NCBI RefSeq assembly: GCF_011009555.1
Contig: NZ_QXHD01000004.1
Location: 6,054,954-6,118,953 of the forward strand
From: Adonisia turfae CCMR0081
GTDB taxonomy: Bacteria > Cyanobacteriota > Cyanobacteriia > Phormidesmidales > Phormidesmidaceae
Length of the DNA: 64,000 nt
Reading direction: 5' to 3'
A program made the translations under genes and the position numbers. The notes under the pieces were generated by a model, which made no database searches, was not told the origin of the DNA, and worked only from the letters and a program-made list of their open reading frames with translations. This document shows positions 43,772-53,255 of this stretch, piece by piece. Each line of letters opens with the position of its first letter. The first letter of the stretch is position 1.

Positions 43772-43995
43772 AGTTTAAGTGGGTGGTTGTCGAACAGGGG
43801 TACAGCTGTAATGTACCCAGCCACTCGCAATGATGGCCTTAGCTAGACGATAGCATCTCGGCTGGTTGATAGATTGTGCTACAGATCATAAAGACTCAAG
43901 AGTGCAAATCATGAAGCCCGGTGAGAGTCGGAACTTGTAGAGAACGTTAACCGTCCGCTCGGTGCTTGTAGCCGCCCATGGCAATGCATTCAAAC

Positions 43996-44685
43996 CTATC
44001 GAATGGCCTGCTGATCGTCATACATTGCTCGTAAAACCATCGCTGGATCTACCCAGCTATTTTCAAACTTTAAGCCCCAGTGTAAGTGAGGGCCGGTGGT
44101 GCGTCCTGTCATACCGACACGACCAATGGGCTGGCCAGTGCCGATATTGGCCCCTTCTCGAATACGAATATTGCCATCGGGATCTACCATAACCCGTCTC
44201 CCTTCTTCATAGGAGACATAGCCTTGCATATGGCAATAAATGTGCAGCCACTCTCCTGATTCAATGACCACGGAGGTGCCGCAGGCGCTATCGTCTGAGA
44301 TTTCCACCACATGGCCTTCCCACCAGTTGCGGATATAGCTGCCCAGCGGAGCAGCGATGTCTAACCCATAGTGGAATTGTTCGCCTCCATAGGGGGATTG
44401 GCGATAACCAAAGGGAGAGGTGTAGGCTTGAAAATTCTCTACTGGAAATGAAGCAAAACTCCAAGGATTTGAAGCTCTGGCGAGTTCTACTTCGGCAGCC
44501 TTGGCGGTTTTGCGTTGGGCCGGCAAGACCAGACCGATGATCATCCATAAAGACAGAACCCCCAAAAGTAAAACCCTGGTGTAAGCAGTACGTCGGCGTC
44601 GGGATTGCATGAGTTTTTTAAAGCGACCCATAAGAGTTTGGGTAAACCCCTTGAGAGGAATGGATTTAAAAGAACTCGATTTCAT
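43996..44685 (-). CDS. M23 (LytM-type) peptidase, membrane-anchored
   Basis: This 229-aa protein has a basic cytoplasmic N-terminus, one membrane span (TRVLLLGVLSLWMIIGLVLP) and a C-terminal M23 domain with the zinc ligands in FHYGLDIAAPLGSYI and GPHLHWGLKFENSW. M23 enzymes cut peptidoglycan cross-links or serve as regulators of amidases. The domain is outside the membrane, in the periplasm. No division or cell-wall genes adjoin it. Confidence 0.9.
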   Translation of the reverse strand: MKSSSFKSIPLKGFTQTLMGRFKKLMQSRRRRTAYTRVLLLGVLSLWMIIGLVLPAQRKTAKAAEVELARASNPWSFASFPVENFQAYTSPFGYRQSPYGGEQFHYGLDIAAPLGSYIRNWWEGHVVEISDDSACGTSVVIESGEWLHIYCHMQGYVSYEEGRRVMVDPDGNIRIREGANIGTGQPIGRVGMTGRTTGPHLHWGLKFENSWVDPAMVLRAMYDDQQAIR

Positions 44686-45041
44686 ATATCCCGAAAACGC
44701 AGAACGATTGGTTTTGAAAGACTGGCCTTTACAATGTTTTCCTAGGTCAATGGGTAAATCAGTTTAGGGCGGAACTGAATTAGCCTAGGGCAGCCTCAAT
44801 ATTACGGAGCTTTAATTACGGAGATTTAATAAAGTGCGTCTATGACTGAAAGTCATTGATCGATCGCATTAGTTTGCCCAACTGCTGCTCATAGTATTGC
44901 CCGCTAATGTACATCAATTTCTTGAAATTGCATACATTTGTTTTTCTGATTAGTGTCAAGGATGTTTTTAGGTGGTTGTAATAAAACATATGGGTTGGCC
45001 TATGCAGTCTTGAGAGTGAATTCGAGAGGGGGATGGGATCG
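44686..45041. other. Divergent intergenic region between the M23 gene and the TPR gene
   Basis: This 356-bp stretch has a short tandem ATTACGGAG(C/A)TTTAA repeat near 44811-44830. A ribosome-binding site for the TPR gene (GAGGGGG) lies at its right edge. I see no other feature. Confidence 0.4.
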
Positions 45042-45449
45042 ATGGATGAGCAATTACAAACTCCGGTGGATTGGTATCAAAAAGGTGTTTTCTTGGATGA
45101 GCAGGGGCAATCCCAAAACGCGATCGCATGCTACACCGAGGCCATTGACCTCCAGGCTGATTATTACGAAGCCTGGGTGCGACGTGGTCTGGCCCTGATG
45201 TTGCTGGAAGAGTTTCGGCCTGCGATCGCAAATTTTAATCAGGCGGTGGCGCTAAAAATGGATCTGGATTTAGCCTGGTATCTCAAGGCCTACTGCCATG
45301 CCCAGATGCAGGCGGATGATTTTGCCCTGTTGGCCTTACAAAAGGCCTTTGCCCTCAATCCTACGCAGTGGATTGCCATGGCGAATAAGGAGCCTGCATT
45401 TGATGGGCTGCGGGGCGATCCACGCTTTCAGGAATTAGGGGGTAATTAG
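45042..45449 (+). CDS. TPR-repeat protein, 135 aa
   Basis: The start is placed at ATG 45042, about nine bases after GAGGGGG; ATG 45033 would be too close to that site. The protein has two or three tetratricopeptide repeats (WYQKGVFLDEQGQSQNAIAC, YTEAIDLQADYYEAWVRRG, AIANFNQAVALKMDLDLAWY) followed by a C-terminal helix. TPR proteins mediate protein contacts. The partner is unknown. Confidence 0.8.
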   Translation: MDEQLQTPVDWYQKGVFLDEQGQSQNAIACYTEAIDLQADYYEAWVRRGLALMLLEEFRPAIANFNQAVALKMDLDLAWYLKAYCHAQMQADDFALLALQKAFALNPTQWIAMANKEPAFDGLRGDPRFQELGGN

Positions 45450-45559
45450 CGCTGCTGTCGCTGAAGTCTGGCACCAGCTCTTCAGGAAAAATTCACGCGT
45501 CACCCTATTTTTTCTGCTATCTATAGTGGGCGCGGTGCGCGGTTTTTATTGGCTCCCTG

Positions 45560-47803
45560 ATGGCTATGCAGGCGACAACTTCGATTCATACGGATTTATT
45601 TTTTGTGGGGGGAGGGCACACCCACGCTATTGTGCTACGCAAAATTGGCATGAACGGTCTACCGGCGGGGGTGCGGCTGACGCTGATTACCAACCTGGTG
45701 GATACTCCTTATTCTGGGATGTTGCCTTGCCATATTTCAGGGCTCTATGACTTTGACCAGTCCCATATTGATTTGCGGCCGCTGACTCGGTTTGCCAATT
45801 GCCGATTGATTATGGATGAGGTGGTTGATATTGATGTGAATCAACAGCTGATTCACTGTCACCATCATCCGCCGATGCGCTATGACGCTCTGTCCATCGA
45901 TATTGGTAGTACACCGGGGACAGTGTCGGTGCCGGGGGCGAAAGAATATGCAATTCCGGCCAAACCTGTGCCCAACTTGTTACGAGCCTGGCATCACTAT
46001 TTAGAAGGATTAGATCAGGCGCAGTCGGCCACCATTGGCATTGTCGGTGGTGGTGTCGGTGGAGTGGAGCTAGCCCTCAACATGCAGGTGCGGCTACAGC
46101 AGGTTGTGGGTGAAGCGGCAAATATCCATGTGTTTCATCGAGGGGCGCGATTAGCAACGGGGCGTAACCGGACGACGCAACGCCAGCTGGCTAAGATTTT
46201 TCGAGATCGCAATATCCATACCCATTTATCAGAATCGGTTTGTGCATTGGAGCCGGCGACAGCGGGGGCTGTCCAGGTGCACTGTGAGTCGGGGTTAAAG
46301 GTGAGTTGCGATCGCGTGTTTTGGGTTACCAGTGCCAGTGCCGCACCCTGGCTGGCTCGTACGGGGCTATCAACGGATAAAGATGGGTTTATTTTGGTCC
46401 AAGATACGCTGCAAACCTTGTCCCACTCCAATATATTTGCTGTGGGGGATGTGGCTACCATGGCGAACCATCGCCGTCCTAAGGCTGGGGTATTTGCTGT
46501 GCGACAAGGCCCCCCCCTATATAACAATCTGCAGCGTTATTTCTCTGGAAAATCCCTCAAGCCCTTTAAGCCCCAGCGTCAGTTTCTCAACATAATTGAT
46601 TTGGGCATGGGGGGGGCGATCGCATCTCGCGGTCGCTGGTCTGCTGAATCTATATGGTTTCGGCGCTGGAAACATCAGATCGATGGCAAATTTATGGCGC
46701 TGTTTGATCAGTTCCCCCCCATGGTAAGCGGTAGCAAGATGACACCGGAGAGTGCAACCATGACGCTCCACTGTGCCGGATGCGGCTCCAAGGTCAGTAG
46801 TTCAGTGCTGAGTCGGGCCTTAAACCGCGCCAGGGCAGAATTTCCAGAGATGGAGCACTGGTCGAACCCCGTCAAGGTCGGTTTAGATGCACCGGATGAT
46901 GCTGCCGTAGTTGCCATGCCCGCTGACAAGCTAGCCGTGCAAACGGTGGATCAGTTTCGAGCCATTGTGGATGATCCCTACACGTTTGCGCAGATCTGTG
47001 TGAACCACTGTTTAAGCGATCTCTTTGCCATGGGGGCAACGCCCCAAACGGTTTTAGCGCTGGCTACATTGCCCTACGGAACAGATACTCTCCAAACGGA
47101 GACCCTTTATCAATTGATGGCAGGGACCTACCAGGCATTGGCCCCTGCCCAGACCTGGCTCGTGGGCGGGCACACCACCGAAGGTCCAGAGCTATCTCTA
47201 GGTTTTGCCTGTAACGGTTGGGTTGCTGCCGATCAGATTTTGACCAAACAAAACTTGCGACCTGGTTTAGGCTTAATTTTGACTAAGCCCCTGGGGACGG
47301 GGGTATTATTTGCGGCAGATATGCAGCGGGCGGCTAAAGGGCGGTGGATCGAAGCTGCTGTGGCCACTATGGTGCAGTCAAATCAGATGGCTGCCACGTG
47401 TTTCCAAAAACATGGTGTAGTGGCCTGTACGGATGTGACTGGATTTGGTTTATTGGGCCATCTCCATGAAATGTTGCGGCCTGAGGTAGCGATAGATTTG
47501 AATCTGGATGCTTTGCCTGTATTGCCCGGCGCGCACACCTGTTTTGAGGCAGGCTATCTTAGCTCTCTCCAAAAACGTAATCAGCAGATTGAACAGCACT
47601 TACATAATCCTCACCCCCATCACTCCAATTACCCACTCTTGTTTGACCCTCAAACCTCTGGAGGACTCGTGGCAGCCATTCCCCAGAACCGTGTCAATGA
47701 TTGCTTGAGTGCTTTAAAGACTCAGGGATATAGCCATAGCCGTCACATTGGCAATGTTGTCCCTGCTGTGGAGGGACAAGCGCCTTTTACAATCAGAGGG
47801 TGA
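45560..47803 (+). CDS. selD: FAD-dependent oxidoreductase-SelD (selenophosphate synthase) fusion
   Basis: This 747-aa protein fuses two enzymes. Residues ~10-385 are a pyridine-nucleotide-disulfide-type oxidoreductase (LFFVGGGHTHAIVLRKIG, GIVGGGVGGVELALNMQV, NIFAVGDVATMANH). Residues ~395-747 are selenide, water dikinase (MTLHCAGCGSKVSSSVLSRA, PDDAAVVAMPADKLAVQTVD, VACTDVTGFGLLGHLHEML). SelD makes selenophosphate from selenide and ATP. The essential Cys-x-x-Lys is kept as C-G-S-K. The fused oxidoreductase may deliver reduced selenium. It overlaps or abuts mnmH, which uses selenophosphate. Confidence 0.9.
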   Translation: MAMQATTSIHTDLFFVGGGHTHAIVLRKIGMNGLPAGVRLTLITNLVDTPYSGMLPCHISGLYDFDQSHIDLRPLTRFANCRLIMDEVVDIDVNQQLIHCHHHPPMRYDALSIDIGSTPGTVSVPGAKEYAIPAKPVPNLLRAWHHYLEGLDQAQSATIGIVGGGVGGVELALNMQVRLQQVVGEAANIHVFHRGARLATGRNRTTQRQLAKIFRDRNIHTHLSESVCALEPATAGAVQVHCESGLKVSCDRVFWVTSASAAPWLARTGLSTDKDGFILVQDTLQTLSHSNIFAVGDVATMANHRRPKAGVFAVRQGPPLYNNLQRYFSGKSLKPFKPQRQFLNIIDLGMGGAIASRGRWSAESIWFRRWKHQIDGKFMALFDQFPPMVSGSKMTPESATMTLHCAGCGSKVSSSVLSRALNRARAEFPEMEHWSNPVKVGLDAPDDAAVVAMPADKLAVQTVDQFRAIVDDPYTFAQICVNHCLSDLFAMGATPQTVLALATLPYGTDTLQTETLYQLMAGTYQALAPAQTWLVGGHTTEGPELSLGFACNGWVAADQILTKQNLRPGLGLILTKPLGTGVLFAADMQRAAKGRWIEAAVATMVQSNQMAATCFQKHGVVACTDVTGFGLLGHLHEMLRPEVAIDLNLDALPVLPGAHTCFEAGYLSSLQKRNQQIEQHLHNPHPHHSNYPLLFDPQTSGGLVAAIPQNRVNDCLSALKTQGYSHSRHIGNVVPAVEGQAPFTIRG

Positions 47804-47840
47804 AATCCTGAGGGGTTTCATTTGTTTTTTCAGTAACTAT

Positions 47841-48875
47841 GTGGTGACCCAACTTCTCCCAATTTCTGACTTTTGGCAGGCCCCCGGTCCGATTTTAGAT
47901 GTGCGTAGTCCTGGGGAGTATGCCCAGGGGCATCTGCCTGAAGCCTTGAGCTTTCCTCTGTTTTCGGATGAAGAACGGGCTCAGGTGGGCACTTGCTACA
48001 AACAGCAGGGACAAGAGACTGCCGTTGAATTGGGGTTGGAGTTAGTGGCTCCTAAAATGGTGGGTTTAGTTAAACAGGCTAAGGCTTTGGCTCCGGAGCG
48101 TCAGGTCAGGGTGCACTGCTGGCGTGGTGGGATGCGCAGTGGGTCTGTTGGCTGGCTTTTAGAGACCAGTGGTTTAGAGGTCAAGTTGTTGAAAGGGGGC
48201 TACAAGGCTTTTCGCCACTGGGTGAGAACCACGTTAGCCACCCCTCGAACCCTGATTGTGGTGGGCGGTATGACTGGCACAGGCAAAACCGATATTCTCC
48301 ATGCCCTTAGAAAGTTAGGAGAACAGGTTTTAGACCTAGAAGGTTTAGCCAATCATCGTGGCAGCAGCTATGGAGCCCTGATGTTGCCCCCCCAGCCCAG
48401 TACTGAGCAGTTTGAAAATCTGATTGCTGAGCAATGGGCAACCTTTAACCCTCAGCGCCCTGTTTGGGTTGAGGCGGAAAGTCGCCGTGTGGGTACCTGC
48501 CGAGTACCGGAGGAAATTGTGGACCAGATGGAAGCGGCTCCCACCCTGGAGGTGGTTCGCTCCGAGGCAGAACGGTTGGCAATTTTGGTGGATGTTTATG
48601 GTCAAGCAAACTTAGATGAGTTAACAGCCGCTACTGAGCGTCTCCGCAAGCGTTTGGGGGGACTACGTACCCAGGAGGCCGTTCAGCACATTAAGAAGGG
48701 GGAACTGGCAGCTGCGGCTGCAATTATCTTGACTTATTATGATCGTACTTACCGTCATGACTTGGTGCGTCGCGGTCAAGAAATTCCCAAAATTGATATT
48801 GCTGAGATGTCAGTTTTGCAGGCGGCCCAGCATTTACTGGGCCAGGTGAATCATTGGGGGTGGTATAACAGTTGA
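47841..48875 (+). CDS. mnmH: tRNA 2-selenouridine synthase MnmH
   Basis: The start is taken as GTG 47841 (or 47844), because the family begins with a short strand before GPILDVRSPGEYAQGHLPE. It has 344 aa. The N-terminal rhodanese domain carries the catalytic Cys in VRVHCWRGGMRSGSVG, and the C-terminal part a P-loop LIVVGGMTGTGKTDILHA. The enzyme replaces sulfur by selenium in the wobble 2-thiouridine of tRNA, using selenophosphate from the SelD fusion just upstream (38 bp). An earlier TTG at 47748 overlaps selD and is unlikely. Confidence 0.9.
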   Translation: MVTQLLPISDFWQAPGPILDVRSPGEYAQGHLPEALSFPLFSDEERAQVGTCYKQQGQETAVELGLELVAPKMVGLVKQAKALAPERQVRVHCWRGGMRSGSVGWLLETSGLEVKLLKGGYKAFRHWVRTTLATPRTLIVVGGMTGTGKTDILHALRKLGEQVLDLEGLANHRGSSYGALMLPPQPSTEQFENLIAEQWATFNPQRPVWVEAESRRVGTCRVPEEIVDQMEAAPTLEVVRSEAERLAILVDVYGQANLDELTAATERLRKRLGGLRTQEAVQHIKKGELAAAAAIILTYYDRTYRHDLVRRGQEIPKIDIAEMSVLQAAQHLLGQVNHWGWYNS

Positions 48876-48975
48876 CTTCTGTGGAGAGGTGAGTGAGCGT
48901 ATAGTTTCTATGCTTATCGACTGTTGGCTTTCTGTGTCTATGCTCTGAAATATCTGATAAGTATCTGATTTGATT

Positions 48976-49209
48976 ATGAGCTACTTGTACTACCTATTGC
49001 CCGCTAGTGTCACTTTCTTAATTGCGTCATATGCATTTTTTAAGGATACCGATGCTTCCAAAGCAAGTGTACTTAACTGGTCTTTTGTCATCATTTCAGG
49101 GGTACTTTGGCCAATTACGTTGCCGTTTATTGTTTGGAAAAAGATAGTGTCACGTTTTAGCGTAAACAGTGATGTTGCCTTTGAGTTCAAACGGATCCAC
49201 ATACGTTAG
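48976..49209 (+). CDS. Small two-span membrane protein, 77 aa
   Basis: From ATG 48976 this protein has two predicted helices (YYLLPASVTFLIASYAFF and VIISGVLWPITLPFIVWKK) separated by a short DTDASKA loop, with a basic tail. I recognise no family. Its last 23 bases overlap the 3' end of the radical SAM gene on the other strand. Confidence 0.5.
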   Translation: MSYLYYLLPASVTFLIASYAFFKDTDASKASVLNWSFVIISGVLWPITLPFIVWKKIVSRFSVNSDVAFEFKRIHIR

Positions 49210-50848
49210 CTGTGGGCATAGAACGACACAACCTAGGTTCATCCATGTAAGACTCTGCTGTTTGTAGATGTTTGATCAGTGTTGGTTTAGGCAGAGGCCC
49301 TTCTAGGTGGTCCCAGGGTAAGGGCTGCTCTGTTGACCAATCTGTATAGACATAGAACTCTAGGGGGGGAAGTTGCCCTTTTAGTTCCTTAAATGCCCGA
49401 CGGTAGCTGCCCAAGGAATCTCCGTAGTGGCGGGTGAGTTCTAATAGCTGGCCAATGCGTCGATCGCCTCTGGAAATCAGAGTTTGAATAACTGACCAGT
49501 TGTAACTTTCTGGTCTGAAATCGATGCCTTGCGATCGCAGCTTCTTCTGTAAAAACTTCAGCCGCTTTTCTGCTTTAGGGTTCACGCCGTACCACTGAAA
49601 TGGGGTGTGGGACTTAGGGACAAACGTACTACAGCCCAGGGTGAGCCGCACTCCCTTAGCCGCCTTCTTTAATTGCAGCATCATGTTGGCCGTATCCTCT
49701 AAATCGGTCTCCGTTTCACCGGGGATACCGGCCATACCGTAGAGCTTAACGCTGCTGAGACCGCCCGCTTTAGCATTGACGACAGCACGTTCAATATCAG
49801 CGGTTTCAAGCTTTTTATTAATGGTTTCACGAACCCGTTCTGAACCACTTTCCACGGCAATGGTGATGGACTTGGTCCCGTGGTTAACCAGCGTATGGGC
49901 TAGTTTCTCATTGACGGTATTGGTGCGCACCGAAGCAATACTTAGCCGTACATCATCGTATTCGGGCCGATTAATATAGTCCAGTAGCTCTTCAAACCCT
50001 GGGTGCTGAGTTACCGAGGCCCCCAATAGCCCTAACCGTTTGGTGACTGCCAAGCCACGGTCAATGGCAGGAATGAGCGATTCATCCAGACTAGCTGTAC
50101 GAAACGGTAGCGTTAGATAGCTGGCCAGGCAAAATCGACACATCTCGGGGCAGCTGCGCACCACCTCCACCATAAAAATATTTTCCCAGGCAGCCTTTTC
50201 TGTAACCACCGTTGAGGCTAGCAGCACATTGCCTCGATATGTTTGTTTTTTGACAACGGCGGGGACACCATCGGCGGGTTCTACTCGACTGATGGGTCCG
50301 GTGGGGGCGTCGTATATGGGCTGATAGAGGCTGGGTATGTAGATGCCAGGGACCTGGGCCAGAGCCTTCAACTGTTCCCATCGGCTGGCGTCCCGTACAG
50401 TTTGATAGGTGTCTATAAAAGTGGGAATCAGATCTTCACCATCGCCCAAAAGAACAATATCAAAGAAGTCAGCAAAGGGTTCAGGGTTAGCGGTGAGGAC
50501 CGGACCGCCGCCAAAAATGAGGGGATGATCGGAGGTGCGATCGCTGCTACGAACAGGAATCTGCTGCTGCTCTAGCAAATTTAAGATATTGATATAGTCC
50601 AATTCCCAGGACACCGAAAACCCCATGAGCTCAGGCTTGGCAGGCAGACCACTGGCCAAGTCTGTAAACAGACGGCCCACGGCCAGATCGCTGCGCTGGG
50701 CCAACATGGCCCAAATTACCTGATACCCCAAACTCGTAATCCCAACGGAATATTCGTTGGGAAACGCGAAAATAACGGGAACTGCATCGGAGTGGGGGGC
50801 AGCGGGCTCAAAAAGTAGATGTTCGGCTGCAAATACGGACGCGGTCAA
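49187..50848 (-). CDS. B12-binding-type radical SAM protein (TIGR03960-like)
   Basis: This 553-aa protein has the radical SAM cluster motif in VRSCPEMCRFCLASYLTLPF (CxxxCxxC) and later IAVESGSERVRETINKKLET and GIPGETETDLEDTANMML. The N-terminal third (VIFAFPNEYSVGITSLGYQV, LGDGEDLIPTF) is the B12-binding-like part of the TIGR03960 family. Members commonly carry a further C-terminal DUF2344/TIGR03936 domain, which is absent here. The reaction is unknown; relatives modify RNA or ribosomal targets. It ends by overlapping the small membrane-protein gene. Confidence 0.8.
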   Translation of the reverse strand: MTASVFAAEHLLFEPAAPHSDAVPVIFAFPNEYSVGITSLGYQVIWAMLAQRSDLAVGRLFTDLASGLPAKPELMGFSVSWELDYINILNLLEQQQIPVRSSDRTSDHPLIFGGGPVLTANPEPFADFFDIVLLGDGEDLIPTFIDTYQTVRDASRWEQLKALAQVPGIYIPSLYQPIYDAPTGPISRVEPADGVPAVVKKQTYRGNVLLASTVVTEKAAWENIFMVEVVRSCPEMCRFCLASYLTLPFRTASLDESLIPAIDRGLAVTKRLGLLGASVTQHPGFEELLDYINRPEYDDVRLSIASVRTNTVNEKLAHTLVNHGTKSITIAVESGSERVRETINKKLETADIERAVVNAKAGGLSSVKLYGMAGIPGETETDLEDTANMMLQLKKAAKGVRLTLGCSTFVPKSHTPFQWYGVNPKAEKRLKFLQKKLRSQGIDFRPESYNWSVIQTLISRGDRRIGQLLELTRHYGDSLGSYRRAFKELKGQLPPLEFYVYTDWSTEQPLPWDHLEGPLPKPTLIKHLQTAESYMDEPRLCRSMPTANVCGSV

Positions 50849-51029
50849 AATAATTGCCTATAGCGATGGGTGTCTCTTTCCATCATAGGGATTAACTGAC
50901 GGCCCATATTATGGTCAGCTATTTAGCTGAACTAGAGACCGTGGCAATCAACTAGGGGTTAGTACGGTTATGGGGCTTTCAACGAGCACATTAGTATAGA
51001 TGCGTACGTAGATTCATGCTCGCATTGCG

Positions 51030-51077
51030 CTGACTACCTGAGCTAACTACCTGAGCTGACTAACTGGGCTGACTAAG
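51030..51077. repeat. Short 13-bp tandem repeat upstream of the TPR gene
   Basis: CTGACTACCTGAG (51030-51042), CTAACTACCTGAG (51043-51055) and CTGACTAACTGGG (51056-51068), then a partial CTGACTAAG, are spaced 13 bp apart and end ~20 bp before the gene. They may reflect slippage or be a regulator-binding array. Confidence 0.6.
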
Positions 51078-51095
51078 CTTCCTGGAGATTTGAGT

Positions 51096-52127
51096 ATGCA
51101 CAATAAGGATTCGCCAATAGTGATCTCCGGTAGTCAACTGCCTGCGGCGCAGAGTAGTGCAGATAAGATAGCTGATCACTATCTCAAGGAAGGATTGGCT
51201 TACCATCGTCAGGGTCGATACTCGTCTGCATTAGACACATTGCAAATTGCCTTGCATAGCCTGAATCCAACGGGTGATTGCCTCTTAGAAGGCAAAATTT
51301 ATCATGCCATCGCGCTGACTCAGTATAGTCAAAAGCGTTATCTCTGGGCCTTAGACTCGGCTCGCAGAGCCCTTGATATTGCTAACGCCTCTAACTATGT
51401 TTATTTGCAAATGTCAGCTCTAGATCAAATTGGTAATAGCTATCGCCACCTGAATGATCTAGATAAAGCGCTCAATGCTCTGTGGCAAGGTTATGAGCTA
51501 GCTAAAGAACTGAATAACGATAAGGTGCTGAGCCGTTGCCTTAACAACTTGGGTTTAGCCTATAAAGCAAAAAGTCAGTATCCTCAGGCCATTGATTGTT
51601 ATGAACAAAGCTTGCAATTAGCACAATCACATCAAGGTTCCAAAGATATAGCTCAAATCTTACGCAATATTGGCAACCTCTATCATCGTATCGGTGACTA
51701 TGGCAAAACTGTTGAATACTACAGCAGACTTTTAGATATAGACAATCCTAGGTTGGATAAATCGGCAGCGATCAAAATTTTGCGTAACTTAGCGACTGCT
51801 TGCTACGCATTAGGCCGTTATCAATTGGCGGTTGGCTATCTGAAACAACGTCTCCAATTAGCCCGAGAATTAAGTGATTTAAGGGCTCAAGAACAAAGTT
51901 TAGACAGTTTAAGCATTAACTATGATGCTTTAGGTCAGACGGATGACGTTGTTCGCTATCAAGAACAACGACTTCAGGTGTGTTTAGCACTGCAAAACTT
52001 GAATTTGCAACAGCAGGCACTCAACACCTTGAAAACGACCTGTTTAGCTTTAGGAGACTTTGATCGTATTCTTAAATACCAACATTTGTTCAATCGCTAT
52101 AGGGCTCAAGTAGAGCAGACCGTATAA
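51096..52127 (+). CDS. TPR-repeat protein, 343 aa
   Basis: The start is ATG 51096, seven or eight bases after CTGGAGA (a TTG lies six bases earlier). The sequence has about seven TPR-like repeats (LAYHRQGRYSSALDTLQIAL, YSQKRYLWALDSARRALDIA, NNLGLAYKAKSQYPQAIDCY, RNIGNLYHRIGDYGKTVEYY, LSINYDALGQTDDVVRYQEQ). It is soluble and resembles cyanobacterial TPR proteins that act as protein scaffolds. It is convergent with gap2, with a shared terminator between them. Confidence 0.85.
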   Translation: MHNKDSPIVISGSQLPAAQSSADKIADHYLKEGLAYHRQGRYSSALDTLQIALHSLNPTGDCLLEGKIYHAIALTQYSQKRYLWALDSARRALDIANASNYVYLQMSALDQIGNSYRHLNDLDKALNALWQGYELAKELNNDKVLSRCLNNLGLAYKAKSQYPQAIDCYEQSLQLAQSHQGSKDIAQILRNIGNLYHRIGDYGKTVEYYSRLLDIDNPRLDKSAAIKILRNLATACYALGRYQLAVGYLKQRLQLARELSDLRAQEQSLDSLSINYDALGQTDDVVRYQEQRLQVCLALQNLNLQQQALNTLKTTCLALGDFDRILKYQHLFNRYRAQVEQTV

Positions 52128-52182
52128 CATTTAAGTCTTGAGACATGGGAACCACTATCCACTGGATGTGTTATTTGTAGAC

Positions 52183-52215
52183 AAAGCCCGCTGCATACAA
52201 GATACAGCGGGCTTT
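52183..52215. terminator. Bidirectional terminator between the TPR gene and gap2
   Basis: AAAGCCCGCTG (52183-52193) pairs perfectly with CAGCGGGCTTT (52205-52215). The A-run and T-run on its two sides let it serve both convergent genes. Confidence 0.85.
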
Positions 52216-52238
52216 GAATGCTTAGAAAGCTATGTGGG

Positions 52239-53255
52239 TTATGCTTGCCAATTAGCCGCAACAACCTCAGCTAGATCAACAACGCGTTGGCTATAGCCCC
52301 ACTCATTGTCATACCAAGCAACAACCTTAACCATGTCACCATCCATAACTAACGTTAGGCTGGAGTCAACAATCGAAGATTCATCAGTCTTACGATAGTC
52401 GATGGAAACAAGAGGCTCTTCTGTATAGCCCAGAATCCCCTTCATAGAGCCACTAGCAGCAGCTTTCATGGCCTCGTTAACTTCTTCCTTGATTGTCTTC
52501 TTCTCAACCTGAACAACCAAGTCAACGACGGAAACGTTGGGTGTGGGGACGCGCATTGCAATACCGTTAAGCTTACCCTTCATATCAGGAATAACTAGAG
52601 CCACGGCCTTAGCAGCACCGGTGGATGTCGGCACAATGTTGATGGCAGCTGCACGGGCACGGCGCAAATCACGGTGGCTAGCATCTAAAATGCGCTGATC
52701 ACCTGTATAGCTATGGGTAGTGGTCATTGTTCCTTTGATGATGCCAAAGGCGTCGTTAACGACCTTAACTACGGGAGCTAAGCAGTTAGTGGTGCAGCTA
52801 GCGTTGCTGATGATGGGATTCTTGCCGTGAACATACTGGTCAGCATTAACGCCAACCACATATGTATCAATGTTGCCACCTTTACCAGGAGCTGTAATCA
52901 GAACCTGCTTAGCTCCCGCCTCTAAGTGGCGGCGTGCGCCCTCTTCACTAACAAAAACGCCTGTGGATTCAATTACAAGATCAATATCCCAAGCGCCCCA
53001 AGGCAAATTGTTGGGGTTACGATCAGAACAGCATTTGATAGTCTTATTGCCGACGGTAATGGTGTCGTCGGTGAAGCTAACATCTGCATCCAAACGTCCC
53101 AACAAGGAGTCATACTTCAGCAAATGACAAGCTGTTTTAGGATCCGAGGTATTGTTGATTGCAACAATGTCAAATCCTGAATTTTCTCTGGTTAACCAAC
53201 AGCGTAGGAAGTTGCGTCCAATGCGCCCAAAACCGTTGATAGCTACTCTAATCAC
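52239..53255 (-). CDS. gap2: Glyceraldehyde-3-phosphate dehydrogenase, Calvin-cycle type
   Basis: This 338-aa enzyme has the Rossmann start RVAINGFGRIGRNFLRCWL, the catalytic Cys in SNASCTTNCLAP, TTTHSYTGDQRILDASHRDL and the C-terminal WYDNEWGYSQRVVDLAEVV. Its sequence matches Gap2, the NADPH-using enzyme of photosynthetic carbon fixation, which pairs with prk in CP12 regulation. It lacks a CP12-like tail. It is monocistronic, with a terminator 24 bp after the stop and a promoter region holding two GCCCGGGC palindromes. Confidence 0.95.
   Translation of the reverse strand: MIRVAINGFGRIGRNFLRCWLTRENSGFDIVAINNTSDPKTACHLLKYDSLLGRLDADVSFTDDTITVGNKTIKCCSDRNPNNLPWGAWDIDLVIESTGVFVSEEGARRHLEAGAKQVLITAPGKGGNIDTYVVGVNADQYVHGKNPIISNASCTTNCLAPVVKVVNDAFGIIKGTMTTTHSYTGDQRILDASHRDLRRARAAAINIVPTSTGAAKAVALVIPDMKGKLNGIAMRVPTPNVSVVDLVVQVEKKTIKEEVNEAMKAAASGSMKGILGYTEEPLVSIDYRKTDESSIVDSSLTLVMDGDMVKVVAWYDNEWGYSQRVVDLAEVVAANWQA

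Noticed and set aside
15114..44748. 17-bp identity CAATGTTTTCCTAGGTC at 15114-15130 and 44732-44748
   Set aside because: One copy lies within the 3' end of the RND coding region and the other in an intergenic gap. With no further homology it is most likely chance.
45526..45750. 74-aa frame overlapping the start of the SelD fusion
   Set aside because: It is out of frame with the well-conserved FAD-binding start and is a shadow.
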